A DNA stretch of 64,000 nucleotides, taken from positions 1,612,001 through 1,676,000 of the forward strand of contig PZJY01000009.1 in assembly GCA_031472005.1 (NCBI GenBank), written 5' to 3'. This DNA comes from Tetracladium setigerum (Eukaryota > Ascomycota > Leotiomycetes > Helotiales). Shown here piece after piece: positions 48,216-57,178 of the stretch. How positions within the stretch are numbered: the first letter of the stretch is position 1; the number at the start of each line of letters is the position of its first letter. Under the pieces are notes generated by a model. It saw only the letters and a program-made list of their open reading frames with translations. It was not told the DNA's origin and ran no database searches. Both the position numbers and the translations under genes were made by a program.

Positions 48216-48677
48216 ATGTCATCGCCAAAGCGAGATGGTTCGGAGAATGGGGCCAACTCCTCTTCGAATGGGGGAAATGGGAATTTAGAGGAGAAACCAC
48301 GATTGTCTGAGCACGAGAAGAAGGCTAATCATATTGCTTCTGGTATGTCCTCTTTCTCTTTTCCCTCTAAGGCATACTCATTATTATGCGTAAAGCATAC
48401 ATACCCCTCATCCGTCGTCTTTTGTTTTGTATTGGGATGATTCTAATTCGTGCTTGTTTTTTGGGGGTTGGCAGAACAGAAACGAAGACAGGCAATTCGA
48501 GAAGGGTTTGATCGTCTGACGGAATTGGTGCCTGGACTGGAAGGGCAGGGCAGGAGTGAGAGTGTGGTGTTGAAGAAGACAGTGGATTATATGAGAGCGC
48601 AGCTGGAGGAGAGGAGGAGGCTGGTTGGGAGGGTGGAACAGCTGGGAGGGGTTGTGGAGGATGGAATGAAGAAATGA
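48216..48677 (+). CDS. INO4: Small bHLH transcription factor, Ino4-like
   Basis: Exons 48216-48342 and 48475-48677 (intron gtatgt..ggcag with a ttctaattc branch) give 109 residues. After a Ser/Gly/Asn-rich lead, LSEHEKKANHIASEQKRRQA forms the basic region with the His-Glu-Arg-type contact residues for E-box DNA. Helix 1 is IREGFDRLTELVPGL; the loop is very short (EGQGRSES); helix 2 is VVLKKTVDYMRAQLEERRRL and runs into a leucine-rich end. Size and order match fungal Ino4, the obligate dimer partner in phospholipid-gene regulation. The intron splits the basic region, so gene callers may lose the DNA-binding half. The lipid role in this organism is inferred. Confidence 0.82.
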
Positions 48678-49005
48678 GTGGGGTGGGGAAAGCAAATGAA
48701 CGGAATAAAAGGGACGACACACTCAAATGGAAGCCTTGCGGGAGGCATATTTGGTGACGGAAGTGTTAAATAAGCATTACTATGGGCGTTCGGAATTGCT
48801 TTTGGAAGATACCATATGGCTAGCCGGAGTATCACGGCGAACGGACAGGAAGGAAAGAAAATATCAGACGACAAACCGTTGCATTTGCACCATTCCCACG
48901 CGAAGTTTGCCTGGCTGGTTTCAAGAAATTGATTCTTCGGTACCGCGTAGAATACATAATATACAACGTCCCTCTGATTCCTTATACTACAGTATTCTAT
49001 ACAGT
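48678..49005. other. Convergent spacer
   Basis: No gene is seen between the bHLH and threonyl-tRNA synthetase stop codons. Confidence 0.5.
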
Positions 49006-50655
49006 CTACATGTACCCATTCTGCAAGCTAACCAGAAACTCCCTTAATGAGTTCGGACCCATCTTGAGTTGCTTGAGATTCTCTGCACTGGCTGGGTTTG
49101 AGTCCCCAGCACTAGCAGGAGGCAGTCCTTCAACAACCGCATTTGATGTTGATTTCAGATGCTCCAACAGATGATTCTTTGGATCATTTATTCCAGACAA
49201 ATCACACGACACTTGGTCGTGTTCTAACGACTCGTTCCCAACAACCACAATGACAGCATAGCCTTTCCTCTTTGCTGTCGAAATCCTCTTGCCCAACGAC
49301 TTTCCTTCTGCATCAATATCGATCGACAGCCTGTTGTTCATCGACATTTGTGATGGAAGCCAGGGCATAGAATTTGGTCCTGCTGGTGTGGGGTTCAACA
49401 CTCTTCCCTGGAGAGTATTTTTGAGGTTTTCAGTATAGTCCAAAAACGGTTTGGTGTTACTGATAGGAAGGAGAATGATTTGGCGTGGGTGTAGCCAGAA
49501 TGGCCAACGGCCATTGTAATGCTCAATCAACAATGCCATGATTCGTTCTACGGAACCCAAGACTGCACGATGGATCAGAACAGGTGTTACAGGCCCCTCA
49601 ACATCATTAAGCACACGATCCTCGGTGGTTTTACCCATGGCTTCTAGTTCCGGCGCAGGTGCAGTGTATTCCAATTCGAATCGCTTGGGAAGTTGGAAAT
49701 CCAACTGTATAGTTGCAGTTTGGTGCTCCTTTCCGTCGGAATCTTTCAAGATGATATCTATCTTAGGTCCATAAAATGCGCCATCGCCCTCGTTGATTGT
49801 CCAAGCCTCTCCACTTGCATTCAAGGATTCTTTCAATGCATTTTCAGCATTATCCCATTCCTCAATCGTGCCAATATAATGTGACTCTGGCCTTGTCGAA
49901 AGTGTCAACCGGTATGAACCCAGACGTAATATCTCATAGCTCAATTTGATGAACTGCAGAGTCTTCGAAATCTCGTCCCCAATCTGCGAGGGCCGGCAGA
50001 AAATGTGTCCGTCGTCCTGGTGGAATCGTCTCACCCTCGTCAAACCACTCAGCGATCCAGAGACCTCATTTCGATGTAAAGGACTGAAATCTGCGAATCG
50101 AATTGGAAGGTCCCTATAACTCCTCTTCTTTGAAGCGAACAAAAGACAGTGACCTGGGCAGTTCATTGGTTTCAGACCATATTCTTCATCCTCTCCAATC
50201 TGTTTTCCCTCGCTCTCTCCCGAAGCTCCGCGTCCCGTCACCGAGTACATATCCTCCGCGTAATTCTCCCAGTGCCCTGACTTCTCCCATAGCGACTTCT
50301 TGTATATCGTTGGTGTGATAACCTCCTCAAAACCAAACAAATCATACTGCGCGCGCAGAAACCCCGTCAATTTGTTGAATATTTTGGTGCCATTGGGCAA
50401 GAATAGAGGCGATCCAGGACTATAAATCGACGTAGTGAAAAGCTCCTGGTCTATACCCAGCTGTCGATGGTCTGCGGGAGGTTTGACGAGCTGGTCTGAT
50501 GTTTTGGGTAGCTTCTTCGCTTTCACAGATTTGGCTTCCGCTTCGTCACATATTGTACAATAGCTTTTGCGGATATTCTGAACTCGGGAGACGATGCCGT
50601 GTGCTGGCCTTCTCGAGACGGCGTGTAAATTTCGTAGAGCTCGCGAAGAGCGCAT
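49006..50655 (-). CDS. MST1: Mitochondrial threonyl-tRNA synthetase
   Basis: The single exon is read from ATG 50655 (MRSSRALRNLHAVSRRPAHG), giving 549 residues. This start was chosen because the segment is a classical mitochondrial presequence: basic, Ser-rich and without acids. An upstream in-frame ATG at 50751 is an alternative. Class II synthetase motifs are complete: motif 1 FLRAQYDLFGFEEVITPTIY, ThrRS-specific GLKPMNCPGHCLLF, motif 2 FADFSPLHRNEVSG...RRFHQDDGHIFC and motif 3 VLIHRAVLGSVERIMALL. The C-terminal anticodon-binding domain contains GNESLEHDQVSCDLS. The TGS and editing domains of the cytosolic enzyme are absent, as in mitochondrial Mst1. It charges mitochondrial tRNA-Thr in the matrix. 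Confidence 0.92.
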   Translation of the reverse strand: MRSSRALRNLHAVSRRPAHGIVSRVQNIRKSYCTICDEAEAKSVKAKKLPKTSDQLVKPPADHRQLGIDQELFTTSIYSPGSPLFLPNGTKIFNKLTGFLRAQYDLFGFEEVITPTIYKKSLWEKSGHWENYAEDMYSVTGRGASGESEGKQIGEDEEYGLKPMNCPGHCLLFASKKRSYRDLPIRFADFSPLHRNEVSGSLSGLTRVRRFHQDDGHIFCRPSQIGDEISKTLQFIKLSYEILRLGSYRLTLSTRPESHYIGTIEEWDNAENALKESLNASGEAWTINEGDGAFYGPKIDIILKDSDGKEHQTATIQLDFQLPKRFELEYTAPAPELEAMGKTTEDRVLNDVEGPVTPVLIHRAVLGSVERIMALLIEHYNGRWPFWLHPRQIILLPISNTKPFLDYTENLKNTLQGRVLNPTPAGPNSMPWLPSQMSMNNRLSIDIDAEGKSLGKRISTAKRKGYAVIVVVGNESLEHDQVSCDLSGINDPKNHLLEHLKSTSNAVVEGLPPASAGDSNPASAENLKQLKMGPNSLREFLVSLQNGYM

Positions 50656-51103
50656 GACGGCGGTTGTGACAGCTGCTCGAGGAGAAATAATCTGTGGAGT
50701 TCGAGTTGAGCTTCCGGAAAAGGACTGGCCTCCATCACGAGTCCCGTGCATCCCTGTCACGCATTCTGGAGGCGACAGCAAGGGTCAGGAGGTCGACGTC
50801 ACTTCCCCATTCCCAACTCGATATGGTGCTCACAAAAAGTCACACAGGTATTTCATGTATTTTCCTTTTGTCTTTTCTCATAGTCGTCGAAGTTCATGCA
50901 CTTCGGCCTCATTTTTTCAAGGGTAATCTTGTTCGTGAATAATTATCTGTTGCCACGTCACGTCACTCACATATTCATTATACTTGACGCGTTCATACTC
51001 GACCCAACTTGCGACCTAGTGCTTCTTGACGACATATCCTTCACGACATACCATTCACGAAATCTGATTTGATTTGACACGACATATTGAGACAAGTGTT
51101 CCC
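50656..51103. promoter_or_regulatory. Divergent promoter region
   Basis: The spacer lies between the MST1 start and the membrane-protein gene. A GACGACATATCC / CACGACATACC / CACGACATATTG triple near 51026-51088 is an imperfect repeat. Confidence 0.4.
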
Positions 51104-52799
51104 ATGGCCCCAGGAAGAAAGAAAGTAGATATGGACGGATCTTGGGTGGTAGAAGGAGATGACGAGAGCTTGGAAAACTCTCGATACTCGGAAGACTCAC
51201 CACCAAGGAGGACACCGAGACGCCAGAATCGAAACAACACCATATCTCCTGAGCCTGCGTTCAGGATGCCACGGGTAGAGGCGGATGAATCTTTGGAGGC
51301 ATCATGGATGGACGAAAGCAACCGAAGTTCACGGCAGTTAAGGTCGCCACGACGAGAGAGCGGAGATGCACGTCGGAGATTCACAAAGTCAGGAGTGAGT
51401 ACAGGAAGTCCAGAAACGCGATCTTTCGCCAGCAAAGCTCCCAGAAAATCCCTTCCAAGTCCGCTGCGGCGTCAATAGTACCCTCAGCCGACACTAGCTT
51501 TCAGTCTTTCCTGGAAACAACCTTTTCTTATGCGAGCATGATGCTTTGGTGGTGTGTCGATATCATAGGGGGCGCTTTGAGAGTTCTCAAAACACCAATC
51601 ACCTACCTCCTTGCAGTGTGGATTCTATTTGGAGCTGGTGTCATGCTACGGAATCTCGTAACAAACTCGGTTTACGCTTCTCTGTCGCCTGTGTGCCGTA
51701 TCCCCGGAGCTTCGTTGCTCAACCTTCCTTTCTGTCCTGTTTACCAGGTAGACAGAAGCAATGGACCACCTCCGCCGGTTGAGTTTGAGCAGTTGATGAG
51801 CGTCCAGTCAAAGTTTGAGGAGGTTCTGGAAGAGAGTGCTGGTGGAGTTTCTTTGCCCATGGATATGAAACGTGGAGAAGCCTCTATTAGGGACCTCCGA
51901 CAGCTGGTCAAATATTCACAGTTATACGCTCGGTAAGTCCCAGTCACAAAGTCACAATTTCTTTTCGGAATCCCAAAGTTAAAGTTTTCGGGAACTTTGA
52001 AGACACTTGCTAATCCTTTTACAGAAACGAGCTGGTTCTAGAATTTGATGGCTTCATCGAAACAGCCCGGATTGCATCGTACGATCTCCAAAGATTTAAC
52101 AGTCATGTGGGCAGAGCTGTTGATAGTGTTGTCTCTACCACTCGATGGACTGCCAGAGTTCTAGATGGGATTCAAGAGAGAGATGCGTCACGAGGTGCCA
52201 TCAACGCTTTCATCAACGACAAACTGCTAGCCCCATTTCAGGCAGTAAAGTGGAGCGAGAACATCCTTCTAGACCAATACATCAAGCACACTAGGATTGT
52301 GGAAGAGGAGATCAGTAAATTGATTGCTGAAGCTCAAGCCCTCCTGATGGTTCTGGATAATCTGGACAATAGGCTGGAAGTCATCTATGACATCAGCAGC
52401 CGCGAGAATGGACACGCTAAAGCCAAAAAAGAAGAAATCCTCTCGGAACTCTGGACTATGGTTGGTGGAAACCGAGGAAAGATTATCAAGATGGACCGAC
52501 AGCTTAGCCTTCTAACGCAAGTCGGCGTGTATCGGAAAATAGCCTTCGCCCACGTGTCTGGTACCATCATCCGCTTACAAGGCATTGGAGCCGGGTTAGA
52601 AGATCTGCGTGAGCGTGTTGGGGCCCCAGAACTCTTGCGAGACCGCACTGATATTCCTCTTTCGGCACATATCGAGAACATTCAACGAGGGGTGGAACGA
52701 TTGGAGGAAGGAAGAAATAATGCACGCAAGCTTGAGAATGAGCATATCAAGCAAACTCTAGAGCGATCACACATGGAGGGTTCATTGATCGAAAATTGA
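51104..52799 (+). CDS. Conserved-looking membrane protein with coiled-coil C-terminal half, unknown function
   Basis: Exons 51104-51394, 51445-51932 and 52025-52799 give 517 residues; the 50-nt first intron (gtgagt..ccag) explains a frame change that first looked like an error. Residues 1-110 are charged and Ser/Arg-rich (SPPRRTPRRQNRNN, DESNRSSRQLRSPRR), probably disordered and phosphorylated. Two hydrophobic helices follow (MMLWWCVDIIGGALRVL and YLLAVWILFGAGVMLRNLV), then a Cys/Pro segment (LSPVCRIPGASLLNLPFCPV). The rest is a long amphipathic helical region with VEEEISKLIAEAQALLMVLD and AHIENIQRGVERLEEGRNN. An ER or nuclear-envelope location with a luminal or cytoplasmic coiled coil is a plausible inference. 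I do not recognise the family. Confidence 0.75.
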
Positions 52800-53175
52800 G
52801 GCTCGAATTAGCGGAAGTTAGCGAAGGCTTGTTTTTAGCAGCATGGTTTGGCGTTGGTTTGGGTTTAGCGAGCGGCGTACTACTATAGCCGAGCTTGGGG
52901 GAGTTTGTGATCTTCTTAAATCTACCTGATGCCTGATATTTGAAACTTTTCTGCACTCGATATATTTTGTCTCTTCTCTTCCCAGTCTCTCACATTTATT
53001 GCTGGGTTTTTGTGTTGATTCCGTTTCTTGTTTATTCTAAGTTTCATCACTGCTCATTACTATCATTCGCTGCGAAGGCCTCTTTCCGTCGTTCTAGGCA
53101 TCGCTCATAGACAATAGCCAGAAAATAGACTAGGCGACTGGTTTAGTACACAACAAAGACATAATTCTCAACACG
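52800..53175. other. Intergenic spacer
   Basis: No gene is seen; the region before the next start codon is CT-rich. Confidence 0.5.
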
Positions 53176-55686
53176 ATGCTTTCAAAGCTGAGAAGTCCTT
53201 TCCGCAGAACCTCGTCGAAAAGCGAGGTTGCGCGTCCGAATGGTAAGAAGGTTTCAACACCCACCGGCGCAAAGAGCAAGAGCGAATATATAAACGAGGT
53301 GGGTCACTCACCTTTCCCAGTCTAACCATACTGAAATGATATCTATTAGTTGGCCAAAGATTTCCTAGACCGCGAGAGACCGGATGGGAAGTTTGTTGTC
53401 AAGCCCATTGCAGAAAGTGCCAAAGGCGAGATATGGCCGCCTCGTCAAGCAGTTCAATGGGCGTTGTAAGTCTTGTTCAGCTTCAACTATCAAAGTAATT
53501 CTTCTGATATTTTTCATCAGGTCCGAAGGCCAACCTGCCAAAACGACAGATTTCGCTCTCTTCCCATCCATCAGGATGATGTTCCTCGAAGACCTAGAAC
53601 TGCAAAGAGACGGAAGTTTGCGCTTCGGCAAGCAGGCCAGCTCACTCCTTCGCTCGCCACCACCATTCATAGCGAGGGGAACTGCATTGAAGAATAAATA
53701 CTGGATCGTTGAGAAATCCAGCAACGGTAATCCCTTCATTTTCAAAGTGGTGCAAAATAAAAGTACGGGCTACACAAGACCTATACTCGACAGCGCTCAC
53801 GCGGATTATATCTCTGTACATCGCGTGGATCTCGATCTGCTCACGGATTCGGAATTTGACGAGTTTGTATCAAAGCCCAGGATTCGTCTTGAACTTCCTG
53901 AGACGGTCGTGGCCGCCTCAGATCTGACTTGGGGTGAAGATGGATGTTTGACAGTAAAAGGTCTTGCTGCCGAGAAGATCTTGGCTGCCGCTCAACTGTT
54001 CATCCCAAGTGACCATGACGTCCTCCGTGATTACGACGCCATCACTTCAACTACTAAGAATGGACTTCATCTCGAAGACCGGGACCTTCATGGCGCAGAA
54101 GCAGCCAAAGTTGATACGTTGCGAGAACTCTTCGCTCGACGCAATCGTGTGTGGATTCTTGACTGTGACCCGGATGGTCGTGGACAAAGAGTCAGTATCG
54201 ACTATCAATACACGGAGAAATTTAACGATGCGCGGTTTGCGCACGAAACTGATGTTCTTGCGCAGAAGTTTCTGCGCGATTTCGTTGAAGGGAGGGAGGA
54301 AAGAACTTGTTGTTCAAACGGGATCGGTGGCCTGTCCATGAATGGGATGTTGGAGAGGCTGGTTGTGCTTTGTGGTAAGGCGACGTACAGACAAGAGGAG
54401 GAACGCAGAAGGCAAGAGAGTTTTGGAAAGCCACCCAAGAGAGCAGATAAATCGTCATCCCATCTCGCCAATATTTTCGAGAATGGCCAGCAAAGAAATG
54501 GTCGCGATTCTCCGCTTGAAGAGGCAATACTCGGTCTTCAATCTCTCGACCGCCAGAAGAAGAAAGCCTCCAAGAGCCCAAAGCCCACGACACAAGAGCA
54601 GAAGGTCTTGCAACTCAACGAAACTCGTTCAAACTTCGATATTCATTTCCAAGAGTTCATGGTCTTGAACTGTATCAATAGCCAGTCTGGAGAGGCCTTC
54701 GATTTCAAGGGAAAATTCTTCAAGCGAAAGTTATCGTGGGCGACTTCCATTCGCCCGAAAGAAATCAAGCGAAAGTTATCTTGGACTTCCATTCGCTCAA
54801 GTAAGAAGCGCCTGAAAGTCCTCAATCGCATACGGACCGTGTCGATGCCAGTTGTCACGCCGGATCCGACAATAACTGTGGATATTGAACCGAGACTCCC
54901 GGTACTGGCAGCGCTCTCCTTCTGGACGACGAAAGAAAAGGTCGCCCAGACACATGAGATGGAAGTATCTCTCGCTATTTCGCCATCGCAGTTCTCTTCG
55001 CCTTTCGTCCTTTTGAGAAGGTTCTTCTCTTCTTCACCAGAGCAAGACTCCGGTGAAGAGTCGGAAGGAGTGATCTTCACTGAGCCAGAGGCAAAGGGGA
55101 TTCTTCTCCCATTACCTCACCTGAGGCATCCCCGGCACCTCTTTCCCCCAGTAAACGGAGCAGTAGCGATGGATCAGATCGGAACCCAACCCCTTCACCT
55201 CAAATAGACTTCAACACCATCCAATGGGATGCAACCCCCTCTCCCTCTGCCTCGTCGCCTGCTCCCCCATCACCCCTTGCCATCGAGGACAAGCTGATGG
55301 CTCAAAACTGTACTCAACGTCAACGACCAGCGTCTATAATCGACGGCCTCACAATATGCTGTTTCACCAATGCAAAGCAGAAAAGAGTTGCAGTCGAGGA
55401 GTTGAACGAGGAGGAAGTTTTGATTGTTGAGAAACCGTCAGACGTCAAGGTTGAAATGGGGAAGGATTATGCGTGTACGCAGGATAACCTGTGTATTGAG
55501 TGTCGTGCGCCTTTTAGGATTTGTGGAGAGCAGCCTGGGGACAATTGGACCTTGGTAGAGATAGCTGCGGGGTGGTATGTTTGGCCCGCTGGGCCGAGAT
55601 GTATTCTTCATCGGGAGCGGTGGATTAAGGTGGAGGAGGATGATGAGTTAGAGGAAGCGGAGGAATTATGTTCGACTGCGTCATGA
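53176..55686 (+). CDS. Large protein of unknown function, one apparent frameshift
   Basis: Exons 53176-53298, 53350-53465 and 53521-55686 give about 801 residues if one base is restored at the G4 run 55096-55099; the frame then joins FTEPEAKG to DSSPITSPEASPAPLSPSKR and runs to TGA 55684-55686. The N-terminus is short and basic (MLSKLRSPFRRTSSKSE). A folded region follows (EDLELQRDGSLRFGKQ, IARGTALKNKYWIVEKS, YISVHRVDLDLLTDSEFDEF, RVWILDCDPDGRGQRVSID). A KFFKRKLSWATSIR / EIKRKLSWTSIRSSKKR direct repeat lies at about 54715-54805, followed by a Ser/Pro-rich linker. The C-terminal block has six Cys, including DGLTICCF and NLCIECRAPFRICGEQPGD. I do not recognise the family. Without restoring the frame, the Cys block would be lost or called as a separate gene. 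Confidence 0.65.
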
Positions 55687-56737
55687 ATCACAAGGGAGTG
55701 CAGAGCAAGCCTCCACTCCTGAGATGGCACACATGAAGCTTGGGCTAGGCTGAGGAGCCCGAACGAAAGCCCCCCCCGGGGGGGAGAGGTTTTCTAAAAA
55801 GATTTTCAGAGGGCAGCTAGTATTTTCAAGTTGAGATTGGCTAGCTGGCCCCAATTTGGAATGAATCAACAGAAGTAATGTCTGAGTGTTTTCGAGGAAC
55901 AAGAAGCGAGCGAGTTGATTGTGGTTCTACACAAGACGGTTATAGATTTTGTTTCAGTCTCGAAGATCGGTAGATGGAAATTGCTGGGGAGAAGAAGGAA
56001 AATCTTTTTGAGTAAAGAAGGGTGATAATTTTTAGATTTTAGTCAACAACTTTGACATAGATTCAATAGACAAATTCAATATGCATGGCATTGGCAATAG
56101 TGGGATAACCATGACACTAGACACTATTCAGTCGTAGTTTCCACACGGTTACAAATTACAAAATAAGGAATTCCATCAGATCAGCATCGGCACAGTAGTG
56201 CAGCGGTAGAAACGTATGCTGTTTGCTATGTATAAAATACCAAAACGAGCAATGTATACCGAGAAATTCGCTTAATGGTACGGAAAAGTCACTCATTCTT
56301 CTCCACAACGGCACAAATTCACAAAGATAACAAATTCCAAGAAACATCCCCAAAAAAGGTTTTTTTGAATATTTAAAAAAAGTAGCCGATAAATATGTAT
56401 AGAGTGAAATGACCCAATGAACAAAAGGGAGGTCAAGTCAGGCCGTTAATCATTACAGAAAGAATTGAAAAGCCCCGGCTGGATCAGCTCAGTCGCTTGT
56501 GCTCTCATGCATATTTCCTCCATTTTCCCATGTCTCAATTCCATCCCATTCTACTCCCGCAACACCGAAAAAAACATACGATAAACGCTCATGAAAATGC
56601 CATCACTTTCCAGTTCATTCCCACCCATTCCATACCATCCAAGACTCCGCAACCCAACACACGAATCGAAGCGATGTCATCGCTGACTCCTTCCGTTCAG
56701 AAGATCACATCGTAAAGTAAAGTAAAGTCGTGCATTC
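55687..56737. other. Intergenic region with a C8G7 palindrome
   Basis: No gene is supported. It includes CCCCCCCCGGGGGGG at 55770-55784 and AT-rich DNA between 56000 and 56420. Confidence 0.5.
55770..55784. repeat. C8-G7 self-complementary homopolymer pair
   Basis: Eight C followed directly by seven G, just after the unknown-protein gene, form a perfect fold-back. True lengths are uncertain given the homopolymer errors elsewhere. Confidence 0.8.
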
Positions 56738-57178
56738 TTACTCAGAAACGGCAACCTCCTCGCTCCAGTCTCCATCGCCCTCAATGTGAGCACCGTGATG
56801 AACAGGACCCAATCGCAAGAAACGGAATTGACCTGCAGCCTTGACACTGCCCTGGCTGCTCAAGCTTGAGCTTCGTCGGAACTTCTTCTCTTCCTCTGCA
56901 GCTGGCGTGACAGTGACAGCTGCTGCATCAACTGCAGCTGGGACTGTCACTGTGACCGAGGCGGCCACTTGGTCTTGAACTTGGTCTTGGTCTTGAACAA
57001 TGGAGGGTGCGGATGGGATCACCACGGAGGAGGTTGAAGTGATGGAAGAGGTAGATGACTCCGAGTCTGTTCGGCGGTGGGTTGGGTAGGAAGAACTTGT
57101 CGCGGGCGCGAGGGTCAAGAAGGAGGTGAGAGGTGGTAATTGTTGGCGGAAGCCCTGTTGAGTAGGTGCAGTAGCCAT
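56738..57178 (-). CDS. Small Ser/Thr-rich protein of unknown function with a conserved-looking C-terminal motif
   Basis: The single exon of 146 residues opens at ATG 57178 (MATAPTQQGFRQQLPPLTSF); the open frame continues upstream but only through non-ATG codons. The middle is low-complexity: a Ser/Thr run (SESSTSSITSTSS), a QDQDQVQDQ stretch and Ala/Val/Thr-rich VAASVTVTVPAAVDAAAVTV. The C-terminal block RRSSSLSSQGSVKAAGQFRF followed by LRLGPVHHGAHIEGDGDWSE looks folded and constrained; from memory similar tails end several small fungal proteins, but I cannot name one. RRSSS is a likely kinase site. It is probably cytosolic, with no signal or membrane segment. Confidence 0.65.
   Translation of the reverse strand: MATAPTQQGFRQQLPPLTSFLTLAPATSSSYPTHRRTDSESSTSSITSTSSVVIPSAPSIVQDQDQVQDQVAASVTVTVPAAVDAAAVTVTPAAEEEKKFRRSSSLSSQGSVKAAGQFRFLRLGPVHHGAHIEGDGDWSEEVAVSE

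Noticed and set aside
51304..51478. Frame change in the membrane-protein gene that first looked like another one-base loss
   Set aside because: A 50-nt intron 51395-51444 (gtgagt..ccag) restores frame exactly.
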